64,000 nt of DNA. Origin: DATKEJ01 sp963768715 (GTDB lineage: Bacteria; Bacteroidota; Rhodothermia; Rhodothermales; DATKEJ01). Of the stretch, positions 20,360 to 29,727 are shown piece by piece. A model generated the notes under the pieces. It had not been told where the DNA came from. It did no database searches and saw only the letters and a list, made by a program, of their open reading frames with translations. Within the stretch, counting starts at the first letter, position 1. Each line of letters starts with the position of its first letter. A program made the translations under genes and the position numbers. The DNA lies in assembly GCA_963768715.1 (NCBI GenBank), contig CAVYJC010000010.1, positions 452,145 to 516,144 on the forward strand, in the 5' to 3' direction.

Positions 20360-23278
20360 ATGCGCTCCATCCTGCTTCTCACTTTCACGCTGTTCGCCTC
20401 CACGGTTTTCGCCCAACTCGCGCCGACAGGCGAATTCGATTACCCGCATCGGATGCTCCCCGATCCGGAAGGATCTTACGACCCGGCCATCCCCTCCCCT
20501 GAGAAGACGCTCGGTTTCAAAGTGGGCGCTCGCGCGGCGTTTCCACAAGAGATCCTCGATGTGTTTCGGGCGATGACGGACGCCAGTCCCAAGGCACAAA
20601 TGGTCGAATACGCCCGCACGTACGAGGGCCGGCCGATGGTCTACATCGCCATCAGTTCTGCGGCCAACATGGCACGACTGGACGAGATCAAGGCAAACCT
20701 GGCGAAGCTGGCCGATCCACGCGGCCTTGACGACGGAGAGGCGGAGCGCCTTCTCGGGGAGACACCCGCCACAGCGTGGCTGGCGTATTCGGTTCACGGA
20801 GATGAGACCTCGGGGGCGGACGCATCCATGCTCGTCGCCTACCACCTCATTGCGTCACAGTCGAAAGAGACCGCGGACTGGCTCGACCGGATGGTGATCC
20901 TGATCGATCCCGTGCAGAATCAGGACGGCCGGCAGCGTTTCCTGAGCCAGATCACACAGCACCGTGGATCGGCGCCGAACGTGGACGATCAGTCGCTGCT
21001 TCACAGCGGCTATTGGCCGTGGGGTCGCGCAAATCACTATCTGTTCGATTTGAACCGGGATTGGCTGCTGGGTGTGAATCCCGAGTCGCGCGGACGCATT
21101 GTTGCAGCCCGGACGTGGCACCCGCTGCTTTTCGTCGATGCCCATGAAATGGGAGGGCAGGAAACCTTTCTCTTCACACCCGACACGGAGCCGATGAATA
21201 ATGACTTCCCGCCATACATCGAAGAATGGCAGCAGTCGTTCGGTAGAGACCAGGCGGCGGCGTTCGATTCGCGCGGGTGGACCTACTACAACGGGGAGTG
21301 GGCCGACAACTGGTATCCCGGCTATGCAAACTCATGGGGAAAGCTGCTCGGCGCCGTGTCCATCCTGTACGAGCAGGCCCGGTTTGCTCAAGACGGCATC
21401 CGACGTCCTGAGGGAACCGTCATCACCTACGCGGAAGCCGTTCATCATCAGGCGGTCAGTTCATGGACGAATCTGAGATCGCTGTTCAAAGGGGCGGATG
21501 CCCTGCAACGCGGTTTTCTGAAGGATCGGCGGTCGATGCTCGCTGCGGCAGGTCCGTACGCCAAGCGCTCGTGGGCTATCCTCCCGACGGGCGATCGGAC
21601 CCGCCTGGCGGAATTTCTCGACAAGATGGATCTGCAGGGCATCGAGTATTCTGTAGCCGACCAGGCTTTTACCGCCCGGGCAGGACGCGATGAGCTGGGT
21701 CGTCCGTTCGCGTCGCGCGAGATTCCGGCCGGATCCATTCTGATCTCGAACCGACAACCCAATGCGAGGTTGGTTGCAGCCGCGCTGGCGTTTGATCCGC
21801 AGCTTTCTGAGGAGATTCTTAAGAAGGAGCGCAGCGAGGTGCTGAAGGATGGCAGTGGCGTGATGTACGACATCACTGCCTGGAACCTGCTCATGCTCTA
21901 TGGACTCGATGCATTGGAACTGGATCAGGATCTCCCGGCTCGCGGCGTCTCGGCTGGACAGATTCCAGCGCAGGAAGCAGCGACGCCGGCCATTTCGAAG
22001 GTTGGCTACATCGTGGACGGCACAGATGACGCCTCCCTCGCATTCGCGGCGAGGCTCATGGAAGAAGGCGTATGGGTCAGGGCGGCCGAAAAGCCGTTCG
22101 AACTGGACGGTGTGTCGTTCGCGCGAGGATCGATCGTCGTGCAGAACACCGACAATCGAGACTGCGGACCATCGATCCCCGACGATATGGTCCCCGGTCA
22201 CACTGACGCCGTGCCGGTTGGATGTGATGTACTCAAGATGGTCTCGAGCGTGGCATCCGATTTGGGGCTCGCCGTTCACTCAGTCGGAACGGGGCAGGGC
22301 GCAGGCGATCTTCCCGACCTCGGCGGTTCCTATTTCAAGCTGCTCCAGCGTCCAGAGATTGCACTGCTGGCTCGCGATATGGTGGATCCATCGAGCTTCG
22401 GGTCTATTTGGCACGGGATCGATACGCACCTGGGGATTCGACATTCGCATTTAAGTGCCGAGTGGTCTGCGCACGACCTCCGACGCTACAACGTGATCGT
22501 CATCCCTTCAAGTTGGCAACCAGTGGACAAGAATCTGTTGGAAGGCATGAAGCCCTGGATCATGTCCGGTGGCACACTGATCGCTGTCGGATCATCGGCT
22601 TATCAACTGGCGAGCGACAGCGCCGGCCTGACCAAAGTGCGGCTGCTACGGGATGTGCTCGACAAGCTGGACGATTACGACGTGGCCGTCCAACGTGACT
22701 GGCAGGCACGAGAGAAGATTATCCCGGATGTTGGCTCCGTCTTCTCGCACGGCGTTGGAGATGAGGGACCGGCAGCGTTGGATTCATCGTACAAGCGTCC
22801 CGACAAGTCCGTGCTCGAGCGCCAGGACAAGTGGCGACGGTTGTTCATGCCGGAGGGGGCTCCGTTGATCGCAGGCCGAACCAATCCGGAGCACTGGCTG
22901 ACGTTTGGTACCGGCGAGTCGATTTCGGTTCTTTTTGAAGGCAGCCGGGTACTGATGGCCAAGTCGGACGTCGAGTCGGCGGTGCGCATCGGTGTGCTCG
23001 AACCGAGCAAGGGATCGAAGAGCAGGCGCGTCGGCTGGTCGTCAATTCCGGCTGGAAACGACGTATTCGTACGGGAGAGCGGCCTGCTCTGGCCGGAAGC
23101 AACGCAGCGGCTGACCAACGCTCCGCTCGTTACTCGGGAAGCAGTCGGGAGTGGGCAGGTCATCCTGATCGGCTTTGAACCGAATTTCCGGGGAACGACG
23201 AATGAGACGCGGCGCCTGCTGTTCAACGCGATGGTGCTGGGGCCCGGGTTTGGGACGACGGCGGTGGTGAAGCCGTAA
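20360..23278 (+). CDS. Secreted M14-family zinc carboxypeptidase
   Basis: 972 residues with a signal peptide (MRSILLLTFTLFASTVFAQ). The catalytic M14 domain occupies roughly residues 60-380. Zinc ligands are H146 and E149 in VHGDET and H262 in VDAHEMGG, and DPVQNQDGRQR supplies the substrate-binding Asn/Arg region. A long C-terminal part (about 500-970) looks like a class I glutamine amidotransferase-like Rossmann region (NVIVIPSSW, GGTLIAVGSSA), as in many Bacteroidota M14 proteins. It likely trims peptides in the periplasm or outside the cell. The gene is intact and stands alone. Confidence 0.85.
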   Translation: MRSILLLTFTLFASTVFAQLAPTGEFDYPHRMLPDPEGSYDPAIPSPEKTLGFKVGARAAFPQEILDVFRAMTDASPKAQMVEYARTYEGRPMVYIAISSAANMARLDEIKANLAKLADPRGLDDGEAERLLGETPATAWLAYSVHGDETSGADASMLVAYHLIASQSKETADWLDRMVILIDPVQNQDGRQRFLSQITQHRGSAPNVDDQSLLHSGYWPWGRANHYLFDLNRDWLLGVNPESRGRIVAARTWHPLLFVDAHEMGGQETFLFTPDTEPMNNDFPPYIEEWQQSFGRDQAAAFDSRGWTYYNGEWADNWYPGYANSWGKLLGAVSILYEQARFAQDGIRRPEGTVITYAEAVHHQAVSSWTNLRSLFKGADALQRGFLKDRRSMLAAAGPYAKRSWAILPTGDRTRLAEFLDKMDLQGIEYSVADQAFTARAGRDELGRPFASREIPAGSILISNRQPNARLVAAALAFDPQLSEEILKKERSEVLKDGSGVMYDITAWNLLMLYGLDALELDQDLPARGVSAGQIPAQEAATPAISKVGYIVDGTDDASLAFAARLMEEGVWVRAAEKPFELDGVSFARGSIVVQNTDNRDCGPSIPDDMVPGHTDAVPVGCDVLKMVSSVASDLGLAVHSVGTGQGAGDLPDLGGSYFKLLQRPEIALLARDMVDPSSFGSIWHGIDTHLGIRHSHLSAEWSAHDLRRYNVIVIPSSWQPVDKNLLEGMKPWIMSGGTLIAVGSSAYQLASDSAGLTKVRLLRDVLDKLDDYDVAVQRDWQAREKIIPDVGSVFSHGVGDEGPAALDSSYKRPDKSVLERQDKWRRLFMPEGAPLIAGRTNPEHWLTFGTGESISVLFEGSRVLMAKSDVESAVRIGVLEPSKGSKSRRVGWSSIPAGNDVFVRESGLLWPEATQRLTNAPLVTREAVGSGQVILIGFEPNFRGTTNETRRLLFNAMVLGPGFGTTAVVKP

Positions 23279-23281
23279 GAC

Positions 23282-23315
23282 AATTCAGAATTGAGAATTC
23301 AGAACTCAGAATTGC
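23282..23315. repeat. Heptameric repeat (GAATTCA / GAATTGA)
   Basis: Five period-7 units (GAATTGA, GAATTCA, GAACTCA, GAATTGC and relatives) lie directly after the M14 stop codon. The rest of the 342-nt gap to 23620 contains only the promoter candidate listed next. Confidence 0.7.
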
Positions 23316-23389
23316 TCCTGCCGGCCCCGACTGCGCCGTGTTTTCCCTTGGGGAAGCCTCGCGTCCGACCGATCCGCCGCGAGCCAGAT

Positions 23390-23418
23390 TTGATCTTTTC
23401 GTCAGCAGCAATTATGAT
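23390..23418 (+). promoter_or_regulatory. Candidate promoter TTGATC-N17-TATGAT
   Basis: TTGATC at 23390-23395 and TATGAT at 23413-23418 are separated by exactly 17 nt, about 200 nt before the T9SS-cargo gene at 23621. It is sigma70-like rather than of the Bacteroidota TAnnTTTG type. Confidence 0.4.
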
Positions 23419-23620
23419 CTCGTCTCACACTAGCCGAACGTAAGCTCCAGGACACCCTTTCGTGGCGGCGGTCCCGCTCTTCACTGGGTTGTCCCAATGA
23501 TCGAATTTCCACCAGGGAATGTTGAACGACGTGAACGCGTTCGGCATTCTGTTTTCCTTAGCACCTTCCAACGTGACGAGCGCCTTGCGTACGTCACGTG
23601 CCAAGCAGGAGGACACGACG

Positions 23621-25099
23621 ATGAAATGTTCGCCGTCTCGACTCGATACCGTGTTTTCGCTGGTCGCCGCTGCTTTGGTAACGGTTTCTACTACATCAGC
23701 GGTACGCGCCCAGGATACCCTATGGACGGTAACATTCGGAGGCATGGAGGACGACTATGGTTATGCCGTCTCGCAAACGGCGGACGGAGGTTTCATCCTC
23801 ACCGGTGAGACGTACTCCAGGCCAACTGCAGGTCCCTCAGACCTTTGGTTGATCAAGACCGACGCCGACGGGAAGACGCAATGGGAACGGACCTTCGGCG
23901 GTGGTTTGTACGACCGAGGCTACTCGGTGCGACAGACGTTTGAGGGCGGCTACATTGTCGCCGGCAGTATGGATACGCCAAACGTCAGCTCGAACGTATT
24001 CATTGTCCGCACAGACGCAAACGGCGACACGCTTTGGTCGAAAACTTTCGGCAACAGGTTTACCATTGACTCGGGTCAGTCGGTTGTACAAACGGCCGAC
24101 AGCGGATTTGCCATTGCCGGATGGATTCGTACCCCGACGAATAACGACGATCTGTATCTCATCCGGCTGGATACCGTGGGTACGACGCTCTGGACGAAGC
24201 TGGTTGGCGGTAGTGGGCGCGACAGAGCCTACTCGGTAAAGGAGACCGCCGAGGGCGGATTCGTCCTCGCCGGTGAGACGGCGTCTGCCGGAGAAACGCC
24301 AGCCGGGGATATCTGGATCGTCAAGACAGACTCGGCCGGCAACGTCGAGTGGCAGAAGAACTACGGCTACCAGAGTTACGATGTGGCCAAATCGGTCGTA
24401 CAGACAAGGGACGGCGGCTATATGGTCGCCGGGACGATACAAGACGGAGGTTATGACGGATGGCTGCTCAAGACGGATGCCATGGGCGACACGCTGTGGG
24501 CCAAAAGGTTCGGGTCGATCTATAGCGATGAAATCGATTCTATCGAACAGACATCCGACGGCGGTTACGCCTTCACCGGCCAAACGGGGATGAACGGCGA
24601 CCTGTGGGTGGGAAAGACCGACGCTGACGGCGATTTGGACTGGGAGCGAAGCTACGGTGGAAACGGCCTGGATAACGGCTTCTCTATAGAGCAGACGTCG
24701 GATGGAGGGCTCGTCATCGCCGCCTATACTTCTTCCTTCGGCGCGGGCAACTACGATGCGTGGCTTTTGCGGATCGGGCCCGTCAGCACGTCGATCGAAG
24801 CCGAAACGCCTGACGTGGTGTCCGGCATGGCGTTGTACCCTAACTACCCGAATCCCTACTCGATGAGCACGCGAATCGAGTACTCGTTCGAGAAGCCGAC
24901 CTACGCTCAGCTCGCGATCGTCGACATACGGGGCAGGGTCGTCCGCACGTTGGTCGACGGGTTCCAGGAATCCGGACGACGCGCTGTTGAGTGGGACGGA
25001 ACGACGTCGACCGGTATCCGCGTTCCGTCGGGTGCGTATATCTATCGACTAAGGTCGAATAGAGAGACTTCGGCGCGGATGATGATGGTGGTGCGATGA
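23621..25099 (+). CDS. Secreted repeat protein with T9SS type A sorting domain
   Basis: The ATG at 23621 is preferred over 23519 because it begins a signal peptide (MKCSPSRLDTVFSLVAAALV, cleaved near VRAQ). The body is about seven ~50-residue repeats of the form DLWLIKTDADGxTxWxxTFGG...xGYSVxQTxDGGFxxAG, predicting a beta-propeller-like fold. The last ~85 residues are a Por-type T9SS sorting domain: LYPNYPNPYSMSTR, then VDIRGRVVRTL, GIRVPSGAYIYRL, MMMVVR. It is expected to be exported by T9SS and either released or attached to the surface. No catalytic motif was seen. Confidence 0.85.
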   Translation: MKCSPSRLDTVFSLVAAALVTVSTTSAVRAQDTLWTVTFGGMEDDYGYAVSQTADGGFILTGETYSRPTAGPSDLWLIKTDADGKTQWERTFGGGLYDRGYSVRQTFEGGYIVAGSMDTPNVSSNVFIVRTDANGDTLWSKTFGNRFTIDSGQSVVQTADSGFAIAGWIRTPTNNDDLYLIRLDTVGTTLWTKLVGGSGRDRAYSVKETAEGGFVLAGETASAGETPAGDIWIVKTDSAGNVEWQKNYGYQSYDVAKSVVQTRDGGYMVAGTIQDGGYDGWLLKTDAMGDTLWAKRFGSIYSDEIDSIEQTSDGGYAFTGQTGMNGDLWVGKTDADGDLDWERSYGGNGLDNGFSIEQTSDGGLVIAAYTSSFGAGNYDAWLLRIGPVSTSIEAETPDVVSGMALYPNYPNPYSMSTRIEYSFEKPTYAQLAIVDIRGRVVRTLVDGFQESGRRAVEWDGTTSTGIRVPSGAYIYRLRSNRETSARMMMVVR

Positions 25100-25126
25100 A
25101 ATGCAAAACGCAAATCGCAAAATGGG
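25098..25126. repeat. Heptameric repeat (GCAAAAC / GCAAATC / GCAAAAT)
   Basis: Three to four 7-nt units begin at the stop codon of the T9SS-cargo gene. The same family occurs at 37432-37457 and 49393-49425. Confidence 0.65.
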
Positions 25127-25180
25127 GTCTGCGACGTGCCGGGTTCGGGCGCTTCCGGCGAATCTGGCAAATCGCGAAGG

Positions 25181-25558
25181 CTAGCCCTCAATGACGTTTG
25201 CCGGGTAGCGCAATATGTTCTGATCGACGGTGAGCAGCCGAAGGTTCTCGATCCGCGCCTGGGCCACGAGCATCCGGTCGAACGGATCCCGGTGAATGGC
25301 GGGCAGGGACGAGATTTCTGTCGCATGGGCGAAGGTGACTGGAAGCATCGCGAAGCCTTGCCTCCCAATCTCCTGCTCGAGATCGCCGTCGATCGAGAGT
25401 TTCCCCAAGGCCTTCTTGATGACTACTTCCCACGCCGTCGCGGCACTCACCGTGATCTGGTTGGCCTGATCCGCGATGAGTGCTCTGGCCTTCTCAGAAA
25501 GACGCGCGTCATCGGCGAGCCACCAAAGCAGAATATGGGTGTCGAGAAGGATGTCCAC
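25181..25558 (-). CDS. vapC: PIN-domain toxin, VapC family
   Basis: 125 residues with the PIN fold and its acidic residues: LLDTHILLWWL near the N-terminus, AATAWEVVIKK in the middle, HRDPFDRMLVAQA, and the last acidic position in LTVDQN. Such PIN proteins (Sll0205-like subgroup) are Mg-dependent RNases acting on tRNA or rRNA. It follows the antitoxin gene by 2 nt, the classical type II toxin-antitoxin order. Both domains look intact. Confidence 0.9.
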   Translation of the reverse strand: MDILLDTHILLWWLADDARLSEKARALIADQANQITVSAATAWEVVIKKALGKLSIDGDLEQEIGRQGFAMLPVTFAHATEISSLPAIHRDPFDRMLVAQARIENLRLLTVDQNILRYPANVIEG

Positions 25559-25560
25559 GC

Positions 25561-25806
25561 CTATCCCTTTTCGGCGCTTCCCTCAAAGAGGTCGGCTATG
25601 ATGTTGTCGTCGGCATCGAAATCCGCGGCGATTTGGATTCGGCCCTTCATACTGCCCGGCGCTCGCGTTGTATCCGCAGGAACGTAGGGGCTCAGCACGG
25701 CGACGGGCGTACCCGCCTTTCCAATGACGACGGACTCGCCGCGAGCCACACGTGCAAGGATTCGCGACAGGTGCGTCTTGGCTTCGTGGATGTTGATTGT
25801 CTTCAT
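25561..25806 (-). CDS. vapB: Phd/YefM-type antitoxin of VapBC
   Basis: 81 residues. The N-terminal half (MKTINIHEAKTHLSRILARV ... VVIGKAGTPVAVLSPY) is the Phd/YefM DNA-binding fold. The acidic C-terminus (DFDADDNIIADLFEG) would wrap and neutralise the toxin. The gene is cotranscribed with vapC (2-nt gap) and probably autoregulates, although I see no clear palindrome upstream. Confidence 0.85.
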   Translation of the reverse strand: MKTINIHEAKTHLSRILARVARGESVVIGKAGTPVAVLSPYVPADTTRAPGSMKGRIQIAADFDADDNIIADLFEGSAEKG

Positions 25807-25973
25807 GTTGCGGACTCAATTTGACAGGGTGAACTAAGTCAACTAAGTCAAGGTTCCGGATGCTGGGTGCCGACCGAGGTGTGCGTGACGGCTGGGCAAT
25901 CCCGAGGGGAAGGCACAGGATGAGAGGTGGACGGCAACGGCCATCCGGATCGACGACTTCGACTTCCTCGACA

Positions 25974-26003
25974 CACCTGACCGGTCCTATCCAGGCAGAA
26001 ATC
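25974..26003. repeat. Collapsed copy of the 17-bp palindromic repeat
   Basis: Contains one ACCTGACCGGT half-unit joined to the terminal unit CCTATCCAGGCAGAA. It shares both ends (CACACCTGACCGGT and CCAGGCAGAA) with the arrays at 32053 and 36053. It lies in the 275-nt gap before the large secreted protein at 26082; nothing else is recognised in that gap. Confidence 0.65.
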
Positions 26004-26081
26004 AACGCTCTCGCGGACTAAGCGCCATGCACCAGGAGCCGGATGCTTTGAGTTGGATGCATCAGGCGGTTTGGCTATCAT

Positions 26082-29000
26082 GTGAATCGCAACCTGGCTC
26101 CAACCACAACCCACCGAGGCACTCAATTGCGCATTGCTGCCAGTGCGCTCGCTGCGACTATTGTTGTTGCGAGTGCGACGTTTACCGTCATCGTCCCGCA
26201 GAACAGTTTTGGACAGGACACTGAAGAATCCGAACCGCTGAAGGGCACGAGAAAGCTCGGCGATTCGTCCGAGTTGCTCTTGCTCTGGTCGGAGGGCCGT
26301 ACGAGCGGTGAGAAGTTCGCATCGGTCCTCGACTACATCAATCTGAATAACCCCGATCCGAACGTCCCGAACGACCTCGTCCCGTCGGAGCTGCAGAGCG
26401 TCAAGTCCGCTGCAAATCCCGAGCAGGACAAAGCCGTTGACGTCATCGCCGGTGATTTCGACGGCGATAACCTCGATGACTACGTGGCAGCCTGGGAAGG
26501 GCCCGATCGGTCCATAGAAATGATCATCCCCGATCTGGATCGCGTCAACCTCAAATGGACCGAGCCGCACCTTACTACGGTCGCCCCCGCCGGCTCCATG
26601 GTCGACGACGACCAACGGCCGCGGATCCCCATTTTGGCCAAGGCGGACTTCGACGACGATTCGCAGTCGGAGTGGATCCTTTCGTACTGGGGCGCCGATC
26701 GATCACTGCAGATCGAGTTATTTGAAACGGATGAGAGTCATCAGCCGAAAATGCTCGCCAGTTTCAATGACCCCGAGATCACCTATCTGTCGCAAGAGGC
26801 GCCCGGACAGTCGCGTCGCTCGACCTGGCCCTTCGACGTCCAGGCCGGCGATTTCGACGGCGACGGCACCGACGAGATCGTCGTCGTAGGAGGGCGCAAT
26901 TTCGACTGCGCATACAGTCAGGGATGCTGGAAAACGTTCATGCGGATCTATGACGTGGATCCGGAGTCGTTTCAGCTGGTCCAGCGCGCCGACACGACCA
27001 TCTATACGAAAGAGGACAATGCCTCTGTCTTCATGAACGGAATCGCGGTTGCAGCGGGTCGATACGGACCGGAATACGATGAGGGCATCGGGGTGCTCTT
27101 CGAACGCACGACCAACGAGAGCGACACGCACTGGTTCTTGAACATGAGTCGAGTGATCCTGGCAGGTGACGACGAAGGAAATCCTCTTCCGCCCGACCAG
27201 TGGACGACGGCGGCCGACACGTCGTACTTCCTCACCGGACCGAGCGGCACGAGTCAAATCCACCAGACGACGGGCAATCGCGGCTTTCCGATCAATGCCG
27301 AAGCCATCGACTTCGATCAGGACGGGCGGGACGAGCTGACCCTTTATTACCGGCAGCTGCAGGTGTTCCAGGTCGACGACGACTACAAGCCGACGCAAAT
27401 CGGCTCGTTCGGCACGTCGTCGGAGCCAGGCCAGTACGGCCGGCACCTTATGGCCGTTGCAGATCTCGATGCCGACAATGACCTCGCGAACGAGTCGGCC
27501 ACCTGGCGTCCGGAGATTACCGTAGTTGGGAGCAGAGACGTGTCCGACGACGGCGGCATTAGTACCGACGGGATTCTCAACATCCGGGTATACGCCTGGG
27601 ATCCGGACATCGGATACCCCAGCATCCGAGAATCTCAACTGGAGGAGTATCGGATCGATCCGTCGGGGCCGCGCCCGCTCGCGCTGGCGGCGCTCGACGT
27701 CGGAGATAACGGGATCCGGGTCGGCAGTCCGAAGAGGTATGCCAAGACGGACATCGTGCGTCCGCTTGTCATCCTGAACGCTCCGCCCACGCATTTCGAC
27801 GTGCTCGAGGGCGAAGAATTCGACGTCAACAAGTGCTATGGTGAAGAAGACTGCGCCTGTCGAGAAGATCTCGCCCGTTGTTTCCAGGCGGACTACACGA
27901 CGGAAACGGAGCGGTCCATTTCTGTGGAGACCGAGCTGAAGACTGACTGGAGCGTGGCGGCCACTGTCAAGGGCGGTTTCCATATTCCCTTCAGCGATAA
28001 GGTCAAAGTCGGCGTGAAACTTAAGATCAAAGGCACATACGGCGAGGGTTTCAGACGGAAGGACAAGACGACCCACACGTTCACCGTCCAGCAGGCGGTA
28101 CAGGCCACCCGCGATGACTGGATCTACGCCATGATCGTCAACTACGACATCTGGGAGTATCCTCTATTCGTCGATGGCGAGCAGGTCAGCGACCTTGTGT
28201 TTGTAACGCCAAAACTCCAGACGCGCGCCTGGTTCGACAGCAAGAGTTGGAACGCCTTCGATTACATCCCTGAGCACGAGGTCGGCAACATCCTGTCCTA
28301 CCGATCCATCACCTCACCCGATCAGAATTCGGCGCTCGCGTCTGCCATCCGTTGGGACACGGGCGATCAGATCACGCTGAGCGGTACGTCGGACGTCGCC
28401 TGGGCGCTGACCTCGGAGGGCGAGACCGAAACGGACGTCCAGAACAGCGTACGCGTTGGTATCAGCGGATCGGCCGACTTCAACATTCCCGTGCCGTTCA
28501 TCCCGAACCTCAAAATCGAGGGCGACTACACCTCAGAGACCGTCAACACACGGAATATCAAGGTCCGCGACACGAAGGGTATGAGGGTGCAGTTTGGAGA
28601 CGTCGATCAGGGCATCGGCAACGTCCGGTACAACGTCATTCCCTATGTCTACTGGGCCACGAACGGAGCCCTGGTGCTCGACTACGCGGTGACGCCCGAG
28701 CTCGCGCAGCCTGGATTCGAAGGCACGTGGTGGCAGCAGCGTTACGGCGAGCTGTCGGATCCCGCTCTTATCCTGCCTTGGCGGCTCGATCGCGAGAAAG
28801 GGGCCGACATCACCGAGGCGCAGACGCAGCAGACGCATGAAATCATCTTCGATCCCATCCAGCCCGCAGTTGGAGACGTCGTGACGATCAAGGTGCGGGT
28901 GCACAACTGGAGCCTGCTTCCGACCCCGGGTCCGGTTGAAGTCCAATTCTTCGTGGGCGATCCTGCGGCGGGCGGCACGCCGATCGTCGGAACGGGAGGC

Positions 29001-29489
29001 GAGACGTCCGTCTTCGTCGGACAATTGGCCGACCGGGGCTCGGGGACGGCACAAATGCAGTGGCGCTTACCGTCAGGAATCGGCTTCTTCCCCAGGATAT
29101 ATGCGGTTGTCGATCCGAACGGTTCGGTGGAGGAGGTTCACGAGGACAACAACACGGGATGGAACGTCCTCCCCATCGCTTCCGGTCCGGTCAGCATCGA
29201 GGACGACGGTCCGAGCGCGCTCGAAACCTCGCCGGCGATCTACCAGAACTACCCGAACCCATTCAACGGGACGACGACGATCGCATTCGATCTTCCGAAG
29301 CCGGAGCGTGCCACGATTCAGGTCGTGGATCTGCTGGGCCGGGAAGTCTCCAGGGTCGTCGATCAGGTATTCGACGCCGGATCGTACAACGTCCGTTTCG
29401 ATGCGCGCGGTCTTTCGAGCGGGGTGTATCTCTACCGGCTGGTCGCCGGGGAGACGGTGCAGACGAAGCAGATGATGGTGGTGAGGTAG
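26082..29489 (+). CDS. Large secreted protein with FG-GAP-like repeats, CARDB-like domain and T9SS sorting domain
   Basis: 1135 residues. A long signal peptide (hydrophobic AASALAATIVVASATFTVIV) precedes FG-GAP/integrin-type calcium repeats (GDFDGDNLDDYV, ADFDDDSQSEW, GDFDGDGTDEIV, DFDQDGRDELT). A Cys cluster (CYGEEDCACREDLARC) comes near residue 580. It is followed by a Ser/Thr-rich beta region (SISVETELKTDWSVAATVKG...) whose alternating pattern recalls beta-barrel pore formers; that is inference. A CARDB-like domain (about 920-1020, DPNGSVEEVHEDNN) precedes the T9SS sorting domain (YQNYPNPFNGTTTIAF ... GVYLYRLVAGE ... MMVVR). Probably an exported surface or released protein; target unknown. 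Confidence 0.8.
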   Translation: MNRNLAPTTTHRGTQLRIAASALAATIVVASATFTVIVPQNSFGQDTEESEPLKGTRKLGDSSELLLLWSEGRTSGEKFASVLDYINLNNPDPNVPNDLVPSELQSVKSAANPEQDKAVDVIAGDFDGDNLDDYVAAWEGPDRSIEMIIPDLDRVNLKWTEPHLTTVAPAGSMVDDDQRPRIPILAKADFDDDSQSEWILSYWGADRSLQIELFETDESHQPKMLASFNDPEITYLSQEAPGQSRRSTWPFDVQAGDFDGDGTDEIVVVGGRNFDCAYSQGCWKTFMRIYDVDPESFQLVQRADTTIYTKEDNASVFMNGIAVAAGRYGPEYDEGIGVLFERTTNESDTHWFLNMSRVILAGDDEGNPLPPDQWTTAADTSYFLTGPSGTSQIHQTTGNRGFPINAEAIDFDQDGRDELTLYYRQLQVFQVDDDYKPTQIGSFGTSSEPGQYGRHLMAVADLDADNDLANESATWRPEITVVGSRDVSDDGGISTDGILNIRVYAWDPDIGYPSIRESQLEEYRIDPSGPRPLALAALDVGDNGIRVGSPKRYAKTDIVRPLVILNAPPTHFDVLEGEEFDVNKCYGEEDCACREDLARCFQADYTTETERSISVETELKTDWSVAATVKGGFHIPFSDKVKVGVKLKIKGTYGEGFRRKDKTTHTFTVQQAVQATRDDWIYAMIVNYDIWEYPLFVDGEQVSDLVFVTPKLQTRAWFDSKSWNAFDYIPEHEVGNILSYRSITSPDQNSALASAIRWDTGDQITLSGTSDVAWALTSEGETETDVQNSVRVGISGSADFNIPVPFIPNLKIEGDYTSETVNTRNIKVRDTKGMRVQFGDVDQGIGNVRYNVIPYVYWATNGALVLDYAVTPELAQPGFEGTWWQQRYGELSDPALILPWRLDREKGADITEAQTQQTHEIIFDPIQPAVGDVVTIKVRVHNWSLLPTPGPVEVQFFVGDPAAGGTPIVGTGGETSVFVGQLADRGSGTAQMQWRLPSGIGFFPRIYAVVDPNGSVEEVHEDNNTGWNVLPIASGPVSIEDDGPSALETSPAIYQNYPNPFNGTTTIAFDLPKPERATIQVVDLLGREVSRVVDQVFDAGSYNVRFDARGLSSGVYLYRLVAGETVQTKQMMVVR

Positions 29490-29494
29490 GGGGG

Positions 29495-29712
29495 AATGCA
29501 GAATGCAGAATTAAGAATGTAGGAATTGGGAATTGGGAATTGGGAATTCAAATTGGGCCTTTCAAAGAGGTTCGGCATCAACCGCGCGGAGTACAGGGGC
29601 GAGGGCCCAAACGTGATTCTCGGGGGCTAGTCTCGGCGTAACCCGAGTCGGGCCGACGGGCGGAGACGTAGGTGGGGATGTACGAGAAGCAGCTCAGAAT
29701 TCAGAATTCAAA
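29495..29712. repeat. Heptameric repeats after the T9SS-cargo gene
   Basis: Positions 29495-29550 hold eight units (GAATGCA, GAATGCA, GAATTAA, GAATGTA, then GGAATTG three times and GGAATTC). Positions 29692-29712 hold CAGAATT units. The 238-nt gap otherwise shows nothing. Confidence 0.75.
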
Positions 29713-29727
29713 GCGTCAGATTGGGGT

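Noticed and set aside
26718..28076. 452-residue leftward frame
   Set aside because: Antisense shadow of the secreted FG-GAP protein; long only because of the high GC content.
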